A stretch of 64,000 bases of DNA from Roseomonas genomospecies 6 (GTDB lineage Bacteria > Pseudomonadota > Alphaproteobacteria > Azospirillales > Azospirillaceae), in contig NZ_QOKW01000004.1 of NCBI RefSeq assembly GCF_008365375.1, positions 62,001 through 126,000 of the forward strand, in the 5' to 3' direction. The notes under the pieces are model-generated. The model saw only the letters and a program-made list of their open reading frames with translations, had not been told where the DNA came from and did not search any database. The first letter of the stretch is position 1. Every line of letters begins with the position of its first letter. Below, in pieces: positions 26,265 to 36,532 of the stretch. A program made the translations under genes and the position numbers.

Positions 26265-26357
26265 GAATCTGTCCTCAGCCTTCCGTTTATTCCGGGGGTC
26301 GGGCCTTCCGCTCCGACACCGAAACACCCATAATCCATCCGACGCTGCCAATCACCT

Positions 26358-27248
26358 GTGGATGTCGCTTTGCAGAACCGCCGCTCCGCCGCCCGCCTCG
26401 CCCTTTGCGCGACCTTCGGCGCGTTCCTGGTGTCCCTGACCGCCCTTCCCGCCGCCGGCCCGGTCCAGGCGGCGCCCGCCAACGCGGCCGGCGCGGCAGT
26501 TGGAGCGGCCGCCGGTGCCGCGGCGAACATCCTGCCCCACCGCGCCGTCTACAAGATGTCGCTGCTGTCCGCGCGCAACAGCTCCAAGGTCAGCGACGTG
26601 CGGGGCCGCATGCTGTTCGAATGGGCCGACGCCTGCGACGGCTGGACGACGGAGCAGCGCTTCCAGCTCCGCTTCGTCTATGCCGAAGGCGACGAGATGG
26701 CGATGACCACCAACTACACGACGTGGGAGGCCAAGGACGGGCGGCGCTACCGCTTCAACGTCCGCAAGCTGATCAACGGGGAAGAGGACGAGGAGGTGCG
26801 CGGCGACGCCCGGCTGGCCAAGGATGGGACCGGGACCGCCGCCTTCACCAAGCCGGAACCCCAGGACATGGAATTGCCCCCCAACACCATGTTCCCCACG
26901 GCGCACACGCTGGCGGTGCTCGACCATGCCAGCGCCGGCGACACCTTCTTCAACCGGATCGTCTTCGACGGCGCCGATGCCGAGGGTGCGACGGAAGTCT
27001 CCACGGTGATCGGCGCGGCGATCCAGACGAAGGAAGACAGCACCGAACCGCTGCTGAAGGGTAAGACGGCGTGGCCGGTGCGCATGGCCTTCTTCCCGCT
27101 GAAGAGCGATTCCGCCCAGCCGGAGTACGAGATGAGCCTGCGCCTGCTGCAGAACGGCGTCGCCGAGTCCATGCAGATCGACTATGGCGATTTCACCGTG
27201 AACGCCATCCTGGAGAAGGTGGAGCCGCTTCCCAAGTCGGGTTGCTGA
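26358..27248 (+). CDS. eipB: EipB family (DUF1849) periplasmic envelope-integrity protein
   Basis: A 296-residue exported protein. The signal peptide covers roughly residues 1-39 (a hydrophobic stretch, then VQAAP). The mature part begins with ILPHRAVYKMSLLSA, a hallmark of DUF1849, followed by GRMLFEWADACDGWTTEQRF and FPTAHTLAVLDHA. EipB of Brucella is a beta-spiral protein held by one conserved disulfide; Cys93 and the C-terminal Cys296 are the matching pair here. Its known role is envelope integrity under stress in alphaproteobacteria. It starts with GTG at 26358. An Ala-rich stretch (42-57) just after the signal is unusually long. Confidence 0.88.
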   Translation: MDVALQNRRSAARLALCATFGAFLVSLTALPAAGPVQAAPANAAGAAVGAAAGAAANILPHRAVYKMSLLSARNSSKVSDVRGRMLFEWADACDGWTTEQRFQLRFVYAEGDEMAMTTNYTTWEAKDGRRYRFNVRKLINGEEDEEVRGDARLAKDGTGTAAFTKPEPQDMELPPNTMFPTAHTLAVLDHASAGDTFFNRIVFDGADAEGATEVSTVIGAAIQTKEDSTEPLLKGKTAWPVRMAFFPLKSDSAQPEYEMSLRLLQNGVAESMQIDYGDFTVNAILEKVEPLPKSGC

Positions 27249-27395
27249 CCGTTGACGGCTCAAGCCGCGTCCCATGGCGCGGTTCGTTACAATTCGATTT
27301 ACCATATTTTGAGGAAGCTGGCCTAAGCTGTGCATGGTGCGCCCGCGCCCCGTCGGATTCGTGGCGCGCACCGGCATCAGGATGAGGGTTTCTCT

Positions 27396-27623
27396 ATGGC
27401 CAAGAAGCAGGTTTTGGTGGGACAGGTGTTCCAGACCGTCGGCGCGACCAACGGGCGGTCCTGGCGCGTGCGGGAGACCGTGACCCTGTTCGGCATCCCG
27501 CATGCCCGCGTGGTCAGCACGGAGGACGAAGGCGACGCGAAGACGCTGAGCTGCCTCGTTCTGGTCGACTCCAACTACTACCGCATGATCGAAGCGGCCC
27601 CGGCGGGCAGCGTCGCGGCCTGA
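27396..27623 (+). CDS. Small hypothetical protein, 75 aa
   Basis: No family recognised. It begins MAKKQVLVGQVFQTVGATNG and has a compact beta-rich look: VGQVFQTVG, SWRVRETVTLFGIPHARVVS, AKTLSCLVLVDSNYYRMIEA. One Cys, no signal peptide, no membrane segment. ATG at 27396 has GAGGG upstream. It is followed by one of the strongest terminators of the window, and it stands alone 147 bases after eipB, so it is probably an independently expressed small gene. The pattern resembles small SH3-like barrels but this is not firm. Confidence 0.7.
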   Translation: MAKKQVLVGQVFQTVGATNGRSWRVRETVTLFGIPHARVVSTEDEGDAKTLSCLVLVDSNYYRMIEAAPAGSVAA

Positions 27624-27637
27624 TACCGTACGGTCTC

Positions 27638-27681
27638 AAAAGGAAAGCCCCCCGGCCTCACGGACGGGGGGCTTTCCTTTT
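27638..27681. terminator. Strong bidirectional intrinsic terminator
   Basis: A perfect 16-bp stem (AAAAGGAAAGCCCCCC, 27638-27653, and its complement, 27666-27681) encloses a 12-nt loop, with T runs at the 3' side on both strands. It separates the small gene from convergent aspS. Confidence 0.92.
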
Positions 27682-27733
27682 GGCCGCCCGCCCCTCCCCG
27701 CCGGAGCGGGAAGGGAGGGAAAAACCTTGACCG

Positions 27734-29563
27734 TCAGGTGGCGGCCTTCGGCGTCTCGGCGGCGACCTTCGGCTTCGGCAGGTCCAGCTTCAGGTGCAGC
27801 TCGCGCAGGCGCGTCTGGTCCACCGGGGCCGGGGCCTGCATCAGCAGGTCTTCGGCGCGCTGGTTCAGCGGGAAGGCGATGACCTCGCGGATGTTCGGCT
27901 CGTCGGCCAGCAGCATCACGATGCGGTCGATGCCCGGGGCCGAACCGCCGTGCGGCGGGGCGCCAAGCTTGAACGCGCTGAGCATGCCGCCGAAGCGGGC
28001 TTCCAGCTCCTCCGGCGGGTAGCCGGCGATCTCGAACGCCCTGTACATCACCTCCGGCAGATGGTTCCGGATGGCGCCCGAGGACAGCTCCACGCCGTTG
28101 CAGACGATGTCGTACTGGTACGCCTTGATGTCCAGCGGGTTCATCGTGTTCAGCGCCTCCAGGCCGCCCTGCGGCATGGAGAAGGGATTGTGGCTGAAGA
28201 TGACCTTGTTGGTCTCCTCGTCCAGCTCGTACATCGGGAAGTCGACGATCCAGCAGAAGCGGAAGGCGTTCTTCTCGATCAGGTCCAGCTCCTCGCCGAT
28301 CTTCGTGCGGGCGAAGCCGGCCAGCTTGGCCGCCGGGCCGGGCTGGTCGCAGACGAAGAAGACCGCGTCGCCGTCCTCCACACCCGCCGCCGTGCGCAGC
28401 TCCGCCTGGGCGGCCTCCGGCACGAACTTGGCGATCGGGCCCTTTCCGCCCGCCGCCTCGAAGATGATGTAGCCGAGGCCCGGAGCGCCGAGGCCACGCG
28501 CCCAGTCGTTCAGCTTGTCGAAGAAGCTGCGCGGCTTGTCGGACACCTTCGGGGCGCGGATGGCGCGGACCACGCCGCCCTTCTCCAGCGTCTGCTTGAA
28601 GGCGCGGAATTCCACGTCGTCGCGCTTGAAGACGGCGGTGACGTCGGTGATCTCCAGCGGGTTGCGCAGGTCCGGCTTGTCGTTGCCGTACTTCAGCATC
28701 GACTCCGCGAAGGAGATGCGGCGGAAGGGCGGCTTGTCGATGGCCGGCGGCGTCTCGCGGCGGAAACCGCCGAACTCGTCGAAGAGGCCGTGCAGCACCG
28801 GCTCGATGGCCTCGAACACGTCGTCCTGGGTGACGAAGGACATCTCGAAATCGAGCTGGTAGAACTCGCCCGGGCTGCGGTCGGCGCGGGCGTCCTCGTC
28901 GCGGAAGCAGGGGGCGATCTGGAAGTAGCGGTCGAAACCGGCGACCATCAGAAGCTGCTTGAACTGCTGCGGCGCCTGGGGCAGCGCGTAGAACTTGCCC
29001 GGATGGTTGCGGCTGGGCACCAGATAGTCGCGGGCCCCCTCCGGCGAGGAGGCGGTCAGGATCGGCGTCTGGAACTCGGTGAAGCCCTGATCGATCATGC
29101 GGCGGCGCGCCGACGCGATGACGCGCGAGCGCAGCAGGATGTTCTCGTGGATGCGCTCGCGGCGCAGGTCCAGGAAGCGGTAGCGCAGGCGCACGTCCTC
29201 GCCCGCGTCGGTGTCCTGGTTGACCTGCAGCGGGATCTGCTCCGCCTCGCCCTGCACCGTCAGCTCGGCGATCTGCACCTCGACGCGGCCGGTCGGCAGG
29301 CGGTCGTTGATGGTCTCCGCCGTGCGCTTCACCACCTTGCCGGTCACGGTGATGACCGATTCCAGCTTCAGCCGCTCCGCGGCCTGGAAGGCCGGGTTGG
29401 AGGTGTCGACCACGCACTGCGTCAGGCCGTAATGGTCGCGCAGGTCGATGAACAGAAGCTGTCCATGGTCGCGCTTGCGGTTGATCCAGCCCGACAGGCG
29501 GACAATCTGACCGGCGTTCTCTTCGCGAAGCTGGCCGCAGGTGTGCGTGCGGTAGGGGTGCAT
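27734..29563 (-). CDS. aspS: Aspartyl-tRNA synthetase
   Basis: Class II aminoacyl-tRNA synthetase that charges tRNA with aspartate (or also tRNA-Asn if non-discriminating). The 609 residues have the N-terminal OB anticodon-binding domain ([33 protein letters not shown]), then motif 2 ([31 protein letters not shown]), the bacterial GAD insert (about 290-420) and motif 3 ([26 protein letters not shown]). The ATG at 29563 starts the conserved [12 protein letters not shown]. It is divergent from rnd with a 166-base gap. Such aspS-rnd proximity is common in alphaproteobacteria. Confidence 0.96.
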   Translation of the reverse strand: MHPYRTHTCGQLREENAGQIVRLSGWINRKRDHGQLLFIDLRDHYGLTQCVVDTSNPAFQAAERLKLESVITVTGKVVKRTAETINDRLPTGRVEVQIAELTVQGEAEQIPLQVNQDTDAGEDVRLRYRFLDLRRERIHENILLRSRVIASARRRMIDQGFTEFQTPILTASSPEGARDYLVPSRNHPGKFYALPQAPQQFKQLLMVAGFDRYFQIAPCFRDEDARADRSPGEFYQLDFEMSFVTQDDVFEAIEPVLHGLFDEFGGFRRETPPAIDKPPFRRISFAESMLKYGNDKPDLRNPLEITDVTAVFKRDDVEFRAFKQTLEKGGVVRAIRAPKVSDKPRSFFDKLNDWARGLGAPGLGYIIFEAAGGKGPIAKFVPEAAQAELRTAAGVEDGDAVFFVCDQPGPAAKLAGFARTKIGEELDLIEKNAFRFCWIVDFPMYELDEETNKVIFSHNPFSMPQGGLEALNTMNPLDIKAYQYDIVCNGVELSSGAIRNHLPEVMYRAFEIAGYPPEELEARFGGMLSAFKLGAPPHGGSAPGIDRIVMLLADEPNIREVIAFPLNQRAEDLLMQAPAPVDQTRLRELHLKLDLPKPKVAAETPKAAT

Positions 29564-29729
29564 GGGTCGAAACACCTTGGAAAAGGTCGGAATCCTGCGC
29601 GGAAAGGCGGCCCGACACACCACACCGACAGCGCCGGAAAGTCAAGTCGCCATCCGCGTCCGATGCACGCCGGGAGACTTGCCGAAGGGCGAGCTTTCGC
29701 GCGGACGCGCGCTCGTGTATGAAGCCCGC

Positions 29730-30896
29730 ATGACACTCATCACCACCACCGAAGACCTCGACGCCTTCTGCCGCTCGCTGGCCGGGGCGGACTACATCAC
29801 CGTCGATACCGAATTCCTGCGCGAGAAGACCTACTGGCCGCAGCTCTGCCTGGTGCAGATCGGCGGGCCGAACGGCGCCGTCGCCATCGACCCGCTGGCC
29901 GAGGGCATCGATCTGGCGCCGCTGTTCCGCGTGATGGTGGACCCGGCGATCCTGAAGGTGTTCCACGCCGCCCGGCAGGACGTGGAGATCTTCTGGCATC
30001 TGTCCGGCCAGATCCCCCACCCGCTGTTCGACACCCAGGTCGCGGCGATGGTCTGCGGTTTCGGCGACAGCGTGGGGTACGAGACGCTGGTCACCAAGCT
30101 GGCCGGGGCGCGCATCGACAAGTCCAGCCGCTTCACCGACTGGTCGCACCGCCCGCTGACCGAGCGGCAGTTGACCTACGCCCTGTCCGACGTGATCCAT
30201 CTGCGCCCGGCCTACGAGAAGCTGAAGCGCCGCCTCGTCCGCTCCGGCCGCGCCCATTGGCTGGAGGAGGAGATGGCCGTCCTGACCGATCCGGCCACCT
30301 ATCAGGTGGACCCGGACAGCTCCTGGCTGCGGTTGAAGGTGCGGACCAACAAGCCGCGCTTCATGGCGGTCCTTCGGGAACTGGCGGCGTGGCGGGAGCG
30401 CGAGGCGCAGCGCCGCGACCTGCCCCGCTCCCGCGTGCTGCGGGACGAGGCGCTGCTGGAGATCGCCGCCCACGCCCCGACCAGCGTGGACGACCTCGCC
30501 CGCACGCGCGGCATGGGCCGCGGCTTCGCGGAGGGGCGGCAGGGCGCCGACGTTCTGGCCTGTGTCCAGAAGGGCCTGGACCTGCCGGAGTCCGAACTGC
30601 CGCGCGTCGAACCGCGCGAGGAACCTCCGCCCGGCCTTCAACCGATCGTTGAGCTTCTCCGCGTTCTCCTGAAGATGAAGTGCGAAGAGAACAACGTCGC
30701 GTCCAAGCTGGTCGCCTCCGCCGCCGATCTGGAGGCCATCGCCGCCGACGACGAGGCCCAGGTGCCGGCCATGCACGGCTGGCGCCGGGAGTTGTTCGGG
30801 GAGGACGCGCTGGCCCTGAAGCACGGGCGCATCGGTCTGGCGGTGCTCGACCGCCGCGTCCGCATCGTGCCGGCTGGAAATGGAGAGGGGCCGTAA
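29730..30896 (+). CDS. rnd: Ribonuclease D
   Basis: A 3'-5' exoribonuclease that trims tRNA precursors. The 388-residue protein has the DEDD exonuclease core: ITVDTEFLREKTYWPQLCLVQIG (DTE), KVFHAARQDVEIF, FDTQVAAMVCGF and the last motif LTYALSDVIHLRPAYEKL. HRDC-type helical domains fill the C-terminal half (KPRFMAVLRELAAWREREAQRRDLPRSRVLRDEALLEIA). ATG at 29730 gives the conserved MTLITTTEDLDAFC start. It is followed by a 265-base gap and the degenerate EAL-like gene. Confidence 0.95.
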   Translation: MTLITTTEDLDAFCRSLAGADYITVDTEFLREKTYWPQLCLVQIGGPNGAVAIDPLAEGIDLAPLFRVMVDPAILKVFHAARQDVEIFWHLSGQIPHPLFDTQVAAMVCGFGDSVGYETLVTKLAGARIDKSSRFTDWSHRPLTERQLTYALSDVIHLRPAYEKLKRRLVRSGRAHWLEEEMAVLTDPATYQVDPDSSWLRLKVRTNKPRFMAVLRELAAWREREAQRRDLPRSRVLRDEALLEIAAHAPTSVDDLARTRGMGRGFAEGRQGADVLACVQKGLDLPESELPRVEPREEPPPGLQPIVELLRVLLKMKCEENNVASKLVASAADLEAIAADDEAQVPAMHGWRRELFGEDALALKHGRIGLAVLDRRVRIVPAGNGEGP

Positions 30897-31161
30897 AAGG
30901 CCCCGTCCAGAATCATTCCAGAATGCGGCAAGAATCGGTCCGGCACCATGACAGCTTCGGTCGGTTTCGTGACGTTTAGCCAAAATTACGAGACAATTCA
31001 TCGCAATTAACAGCGCTTTAAGGCATTGTTAAAAAAGGTCGGTGCTAATAAGTCACGGGCTCCGTACCCATGCCGTGTATCGGTGCGGCATGGTTCGCGG
31101 ATGGAATTCTCGCCTATAAGGTGCGCACACGCCCAATGCGCACACCCGGGGGATTTCTTGT

Positions 31162-32451
31162 ATGAGCAGGTTCGGCGGCAAACCACCCATGGGACGCGAC
31201 CGTGTCCGCCTCTCCACGACGGAGAAGCAGGCCGCCGTTGCCGCCGCGAAGGACCAGAAGCCGGAATTCGACAACGACAAGCTGCTGAATCTCCTCCGCT
31301 CCGCGAAGTCCGAATTGCAGGGCATGCGGCTGATCCACATGCATCTGTCGCTGTTGCGGGACAAGGACCCGTCCAGCCAGATGATCGTCCGCACGATCAT
31401 CCAGGAACTGGCGAACAAGGCCTCCTATCTTCAGTCCTTCAACATCTCCAACGGCGACGTGATCATCCTCTACAAGGGGCTGAAGCTGACCGGCGTCACC
31501 GACGTCTGCCAGAAGGTGGAGCAGATCTTCCTGGCGAAGACCACGCTGACCGGGCCGAACCCGTACAAGGAATATTCGCTCTATTCGATCATGGAACTGG
31601 CGTTGAACTTCATCAACGTCATCCGCTTCATCGAGGAATTGCAGGCCAACGAGACCGGCGACCATTCCACCGAGACGAAGCCGCCGATCACGCTGGAGGA
31701 GATGGCGAAGCTCGAACGCTCCATGCAGATGTTCGACCTGTCGCCCTTCCTGTTCAACCAAGCCATCGCCAACATCGGCCGCAACGCCGAAGAGGACATG
31801 GCCTATTTCGAACTCTACATCTCCATCAAGCTTCTTCAGGAACGGCTCTGCCCGGATTACGACATCACGGCCAACAAATGGCTGTTCAACTATTTCACGG
31901 CGAATCTCGACCAGTCCGTCCTGCGCGCGCTGAACCACGGGCTCAGCTTCATGCGGGGCCGGCGCATCGGCATCAACATCAACCTGTCCACGGTCATCTC
32001 CACCGGTTTCGTGAAGTTCGACGAGCGGCTTCCCGTCGATTTCCGCGGGCAGGTGGTGCTTGAGATCTCCAAGGGCGACCTGATCGAGAACCTGTCGCTG
32101 TTCAACGAGGTGGTGGAGTTCGCCCAGGACCGCCGTTACCAGATCGCGGTGGACGGGCTGAACCCCTTCTGGGTGACGAATTTCGATCTGGAGTATCTGA
32201 ACGCCGACTACGCGAAGATCTTCTGGTCCAACGACATGCTGGAGATGGACCCGACCTTCGAGAAGTATTTCATGGAGCGCATCCGCGAACAGGACCGCTG
32301 CAAGTTCATCCTGGCGCGCTGCGACAGCGTGTCGAGTCTCGTCTACGCCCACAAGGTCGGCATCACGATGGTGCAGGGCCGCGCCGTGGACAACATCCTG
32401 CGCAAGGGCGTGAGCGTCCGCGAAGCCATTGCCCACGCCAAGGTGGCGTAA
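31162..32451 (+). CDS. Degenerate EAL-like domain protein
   Basis: A 429-residue cytosolic protein. The C-terminal half follows the EAL phosphodiesterase fold: RRIGININLSTVISTGFVKF, DFRGQVVLEISKGDLIENLSLF, YQIAVDGLNPFWVTNFDLEYLNADYAKIFWSND and KFILARCDSVSSLVYAHKVGITMVQGRAV. Key catalytic residues are missing: there is no E-x-L, and the D-D-F-G-x-G motif reads VDGLNP. It is probably not a c-di-GMP hydrolase and may bind a nucleotide or another protein. The N-terminal half (residues 30-190) is helical and not recognised. ATG at 31162; the 265 bases upstream are AT-rich near 30960-31040 and should hold its promoter. Confidence 0.75.
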   Translation: MSRFGGKPPMGRDRVRLSTTEKQAAVAAAKDQKPEFDNDKLLNLLRSAKSELQGMRLIHMHLSLLRDKDPSSQMIVRTIIQELANKASYLQSFNISNGDVIILYKGLKLTGVTDVCQKVEQIFLAKTTLTGPNPYKEYSLYSIMELALNFINVIRFIEELQANETGDHSTETKPPITLEEMAKLERSMQMFDLSPFLFNQAIANIGRNAEEDMAYFELYISIKLLQERLCPDYDITANKWLFNYFTANLDQSVLRALNHGLSFMRGRRIGININLSTVISTGFVKFDERLPVDFRGQVVLEISKGDLIENLSLFNEVVEFAQDRRYQIAVDGLNPFWVTNFDLEYLNADYAKIFWSNDMLEMDPTFEKYFMERIREQDRCKFILARCDSVSSLVYAHKVGITMVQGRAVDNILRKGVSVREAIAHAKVA

Positions 32452-32458
32452 TGTCGAC

Positions 32459-32600
32459 ACCCTCTCCCGCCCCGGGAGAGGGTGCCTGCGAAGCAGGCGG
32501 GTGAGGGTCGTGCGAGGATCAAGACACTTATCCTTGGGGGCACCCTCACCCTCCCACCGCTTTGCGGCGGGTCCCTCCCTCTCCCGGGGCGGGAGAGGGT
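32459..32600. repeat. Dispersed palindromic repeat, family 1, copy A
   Basis: A 142-base element in the gap between the convergent EAL-like and ppx genes. It starts and ends with palindromes of the CCCTCTCCCG/CGGGAGAGGG type (32460-32482 and 32577-32599). Between them are GTGAGGGT, CGAGGATCAAGAC and CCCTCACCCTCCCACCGCTT segments. Most of it is repeated at 58596-58735. The outer palindromes can act as transcription terminators for both flanking genes. Confidence 0.85.
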
Positions 32601-32610
32601 TAAAAAAACC

Positions 32611-34146
32611 TCACTCCGCCGCCTGGGGCCGGGCCGGGGGCACGATCTCGCCCTTGCGGTTCAGCGCCTTCGCCAGCGCGTCCAGGCGCCGCTGCACCGT
32701 TTCCCCGGCGGGGACGCTGAAATCGTCCGGCAGAGTCAGCACCAGCCGCTCCCCCGACACCTTGAGCGCCGTGCGCTGAAGCAGGGCGGTGGCCCCGCCG
32801 GTCAGCGTGTGGGCCAACCGCAGGGCCAGCCCCAGAACCAGCGCCTTGCGCGCCTGGGCGTCGCTCAGCAACGCCCGCGGCCCCGAGGTCACCGCGTTGG
32901 GGGTGGACGGGCCGTCGATGGAGCCGGCGTAGCGCGCGTAGACGGCCAGCGCCAGAAAGGCCCGCTCGTCATGGTCGATGCCGGGGAAGGGGTAGCGCAG
33001 GATGCGCAGGCAGGCGTGCTCCGCCCGGTAATCGGGATGCTCCGCCCAGCCCACGTCGCTCAGCAGGCAGGACGCCTGCCGCAGCCGAAGCGCCGCGTCG
33101 TCCTCCCCCGCGAAGAGGTTGCCGGTCCAGGACACCAGAAGGGCCGGGTCGCCGATGCGGACGAAGCGTTGCGCCCAATCCTCCGCCGCAGCGATCAGCG
33201 GGTCCTGCCGCTGCGTCTCCGGGTCGAGAAGCGCGTGGAGATGCCCTTCCCTCAGGCCGAACGCGGAAAACACCACGTCGGAGGGCTGGACCATCCGCAG
33301 CAGCCGTTCGAAGACCAGCGCCGCGTAGGGCAGCGTGTCGACCCGGCGCCGCGATCCGGACATCTTCTCCAGCGAGGAACGGCTCTGCTTGGCGATCAGC
33401 GCCGCGAAATCCCGCGCCTCGGCGAAGGGAACCGTGTAGTGGTGAATGATGTGCAGCGGGTGCTTCACATGCTCCATGTGCAGCTTGGCCAAGGCCCGCC
33501 AGCCGCCGCCCACGGGGTAGAAGGGCTTGCCGCGGAGTTGCGCCAGCCAGTCCAGCTTCTCCAGATGCTGGTCGATGGCGCGGACCAGCCCGTTCGGCTT
33601 GGCGGGATTCAGCTCCATCAGGCGCAGCGGCCCCAGCGGCATCGTCAGATGCTCGCCAATCACGCCGCGCTCCAGCCGCACCAGTTCCAGGCTGCCGCCG
33701 CCCAGGTCGCCGACCAGCCCGTCGGCGGCGGGGGTGCCGGACAGCACGCCCATGGCCGACAGCCGCGCTTCCTCCTCGCCGCTGATGACGCCGACCTCCA
33801 GGCCGGTGCGGTCCTTCACCCGCTGGACGAAGGCCGCGCCGTCGGCCGCGTCGCGCACCGCCGCCGTGGCGATCACATCCAGCCGCCCGACGCGCATGCC
33901 CGCGGCGAGAAGGGCGAACCGCTCCAGCGCCTCCAGGCCCTGGATCACCCCGTCCGGATTCAGGCGGCCGGTCTTCTCCACCCCGCGGCCCAGCCCGCAG
34001 AGGACCTTTTCATTGAAGACCGGCAAGGGCGACCGCTTCAGCGCGTCATAGACCACGAGCCGTATCGAGTTGGACCCGATGTCGATGACGGCGATCCGCT
34101 CGCCCTTATCGACCGTGGCGGCCCTGTGTTCCTGCGCCGACGTCAT
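32611..34146 (-). CDS. ppx: Ppx/GppA family exopolyphosphatase
   Basis: Hydrolyses polyphosphate from the chain end, and in some members pppGpp. The 511-residue protein has the ASKHA ATPase fold: IAVIDIGSNSIRLVVYD (phosphate 1), ATAAVRDAADG, VISGEEEARLSAMGV and GLVGDLGGGSLELVRL (phosphate 2). The C-terminal half carries the helical Ppx domain. It starts 19 bases after the ppk stop on the same strand, so the pair makes and degrades the same polymer. ATG at 34146 is used; a TTG at 34152 sits at a better distance from GAGGAT and is an alternative. Confidence 0.93.
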   Translation of the reverse strand: MTSAQEHRAATVDKGERIAVIDIGSNSIRLVVYDALKRSPLPVFNEKVLCGLGRGVEKTGRLNPDGVIQGLEALERFALLAAGMRVGRLDVIATAAVRDAADGAAFVQRVKDRTGLEVGVISGEEEARLSAMGVLSGTPAADGLVGDLGGGSLELVRLERGVIGEHLTMPLGPLRLMELNPAKPNGLVRAIDQHLEKLDWLAQLRGKPFYPVGGGWRALAKLHMEHVKHPLHIIHHYTVPFAEARDFAALIAKQSRSSLEKMSGSRRRVDTLPYAALVFERLLRMVQPSDVVFSAFGLREGHLHALLDPETQRQDPLIAAAEDWAQRFVRIGDPALLVSWTGNLFAGEDDAALRLRQASCLLSDVGWAEHPDYRAEHACLRILRYPFPGIDHDERAFLALAVYARYAGSIDGPSTPNAVTSGPRALLSDAQARKALVLGLALRLAHTLTGGATALLQRTALKVSGERLVLTLPDDFSVPAGETVQRRLDALAKALNRKGEIVPPARPQAAE

Positions 34147-34165
34147 GAGCAACCGATATCCTCAA

Positions 34166-36313
34166 TCAAATGACCGTACGGAGCTTCAACCGCGGAGGCG
34201 TCTTTTTGCTGCTCAGCGCGCTGCCGCGTCCCGACAGGCTGGGGTTCGTCATGAAATAGTTATGGGCGCTGAACGCGTCCGGCCCAGCCTCGATTCGATG
34301 ATAAACACCGTCCGGGCCGAGTTTCCAGGTGTTCGCCTCGTCCTTCAGGTTCGCGACCATGATCTGGTCCAGCACCTGCTCGTGCACCGTCGGGTTCTCG
34401 ATGGGCACCAGCGTCTCGATGCGGCGGTCCAGGTTGCGTGTCATCCAATCGGCGGAAGAGATGTAGACTTTGGCCTGCGGGCTGGGAAGCGCATGGCCGT
34501 TGGCGAAGCAGATGACGCGCCCGTGCTCCAGGAAGCGACCGACGATGCTGCGCACCCGGATGTTCTCCGACAGCCCCTTCACGCCGGGACGCAGGCAGCA
34601 GATGCCGCGGATCACCATGTCGATCTGCACGCCCTTCTGGGACGCCTTGTAGAGCTGGTCGATGATCTCCGAATCGACCAGCGAGTTCAGCTTCACCCAG
34701 ATATGCGCCGGCTTGCCGGCGGCGGCGTTGGCGATCTCCGCGTTGATCAACTCGCCCAGCCGCTGGCGCAGCGTGATCGGGGCGATGGCGATCTTCTCCA
34801 GCATCTTCGGCGTGGCGTAGCCGGTCATGTAGTTGAACATCACCGCAGCGTCGTGGCAGAGCGCCGGATCGCAGGTGAAGAAGGACAGGTCGGTGTAGAC
34901 CTTCGCCGTGATCGGGTGGTAGTTGCCCGTCCCGAAATGGACGTAGCTGCGCAGCGCCTTGTTCTCGCGCCGCACCACCAGCGACACCTTGGCGTGCGTC
35001 TTCAGGTCGACGAAGCCGTAGACCACCTGCGCGCCGGCGCGTTCCAGATCGCGCGCCCAGCGGATGTTGGCCTCCTCGTCGAAGCGGGCCTTCAGCTCGA
35101 CCAGCGCGGTCACCGACTTGCCGGCCTCCGCCGCCTCGATCAGCGCGGCGACGATCGGGCTGTCCTTGCTGGTGCGGTAGAGCGTCTGCTTGATGGCGAC
35201 CACCTGCGGGTCGCGCGCCGCCTGCCGGATGAACTGCACCACCACGTCGAAGCTCTCGTAGGGGTGGTGGACGACGATGTCCTTGTCGCGGATGGCCGCG
35301 AAGCAGTCGCCGCCGAAATCGCGGATGCGTTCGGGGAAGCGGGCGTTGAAGGGGCGGAAGACCAGATCGGGCCGCTCGTCCACGATGAGCTGGCGGGTGT
35401 CCGACAGGCCGATCAGTCCGTCCAGGACGAACACGTCGTCGTTCGACACGCGCAGCTCGTGGCGCAGGAATTCCCGCAGGTCGGCGGCCATGCCGGCGTC
35501 GGTGGCCAGCCGGATGACGCTGCCGCGGCGGCGGCGCTTCAGCGCGCTTTCGAAGGTGCGGACCAGATCCTCCGCCTCCTCCTCGATCTCCATCTCGCTG
35601 TCGCGCAACACGCGGAAGACACCATGAGCCTTCACCTGGAACGGCGGGAACAGCCGGTCGATGAACAGCATCACCAGCTTCTCCAACTGGATGAAGCGGA
35701 TCTCCGACCCCGGCAGGCGGATGAAGCGGTCGAGCTGCGCCGGCAGCGGGACCAGCGCGTCGAGATGCCGCCCCTTCACCGGCTCGTGCAGTTGCAGCGC
35801 CAGCGAGAAGCCCAGGTTGGGCAGGAAGGGGAAGGGATGCGCCGGGTCCACCGCGATGGGCGTCAGGATGGGGAAGATGTCGTCGAGGAACTTGGCCTCC
35901 AGCCAATCCTTCTCCCCATCGGTCAGATCCTCCGCGCCGACCACCATGATGCCGGCCTCGCGCAGATCCTGCTTCAGGCTGCGCCACATGGTCTGCTGCG
36001 CGTTCATCAACTCGACGATGCGCTGGTTGACGGCGGCGAGCTGCTGGGCCGGGGTCAGGTTCTCGGCGCTGGGGGTCTTCACCCCCGCGGCCACCTGCCC
36101 CTTCAGGCCGGCGACGCGGACCATGTAGAATTCGTCGAGGTTGCTGGACGAAATCGACAGGAACCTCAGCCGCTCCAGAAGCGGGTGATTCGGGTTGGAC
36201 GCCTCATCCAGGACGCGCTGGTTGAAGGCCAGCCACGACAGTTCGCGGTTGATGAAGCGCTCCGGTGCGTCCGCTTCGATGCAGGTCGCTTCCAGGTCCT
36301 GAAGTTGGGTCAC
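34166..36313 (-). CDS. ppk: Polyphosphate kinase 1
   Basis: Reversibly transfers the gamma phosphate of ATP to polyphosphate. The 715-residue protein shows all PPK1 parts: N-terminal helical domain ([19 protein letters not shown]), middle domain ([25 protein letters not shown]), and two PLD-like C-terminal domains with [13 protein letters not shown] (the autophosphorylated His), [24 protein letters not shown] and [24 protein letters not shown]. It starts with GTG at 36313 with GAGG upstream. It forms an operon with ppx and is divergent from a SixA-type phosphatase across a gap with a direct repeat. Confidence 0.96.
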   Translation of the reverse strand: MTQLQDLEATCIEADAPERFINRELSWLAFNQRVLDEASNPNHPLLERLRFLSISSSNLDEFYMVRVAGLKGQVAAGVKTPSAENLTPAQQLAAVNQRIVELMNAQQTMWRSLKQDLREAGIMVVGAEDLTDGEKDWLEAKFLDDIFPILTPIAVDPAHPFPFLPNLGFSLALQLHEPVKGRHLDALVPLPAQLDRFIRLPGSEIRFIQLEKLVMLFIDRLFPPFQVKAHGVFRVLRDSEMEIEEEAEDLVRTFESALKRRRRGSVIRLATDAGMAADLREFLRHELRVSNDDVFVLDGLIGLSDTRQLIVDERPDLVFRPFNARFPERIRDFGGDCFAAIRDKDIVVHHPYESFDVVVQFIRQAARDPQVVAIKQTLYRTSKDSPIVAALIEAAEAGKSVTALVELKARFDEEANIRWARDLERAGAQVVYGFVDLKTHAKVSLVVRRENKALRSYVHFGTGNYHPITAKVYTDLSFFTCDPALCHDAAVMFNYMTGYATPKMLEKIAIAPITLRQRLGELINAEIANAAAGKPAHIWVKLNSLVDSEIIDQLYKASQKGVQIDMVIRGICCLRPGVKGLSENIRVRSIVGRFLEHGRVICFANGHALPSPQAKVYISSADWMTRNLDRRIETLVPIENPTVHEQVLDQIMVANLKDEANTWKLGPDGVYHRIEAGPDAFSAHNYFMTNPSLSGRGSALSSKKTPPRLKLRTVI

Positions 36314-36435
36314 AGCAGCCTCGGGCTTTTGCGTGATGGGTGGCGCCGCTACAGTCCGGTTGGGCCGGACCGCCCGCCGCGGTCGGCGGGCCAGGCAACC
36401 TACCCCAACTGCGTTACGGTTTTGGGTCAGTCAGC

Positions 36436-36462
36436 ATAATACCGCCGCCACGATAATACCGC
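36436..36462. repeat. Direct repeat in the ppk/sixA divergent promoter region
   Basis: ATAATACCGC occurs at 36436-36445 and again at 36453-36462, centres 17 bases apart, in the gap between divergent ppk and the SixA-type gene. It could be a regulator site. It does not match the PhoB box consensus. Confidence 0.45.
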
Positions 36463-36532
36463 TGCGAAAACAGTCGCACCCCCCAGCGGATCACGCAGGG
36501 ACCGCGATCCCGCCAGGAAGGAACATGCAACG

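Noticed and set aside
27636-31001. 1121-codon minus-strand open frame across the aspS and rnd region
   Set aside because: It reads through aspS in a wrong frame and antisense to rnd. Its composition is low-complexity Arg/Gly/Pro, and it has no start or motif support.
36420-36470. PhoB box in front of ppk
   Set aside because: The direct repeat ATAATACCGC does not match the CTGTCAT-type consensus.
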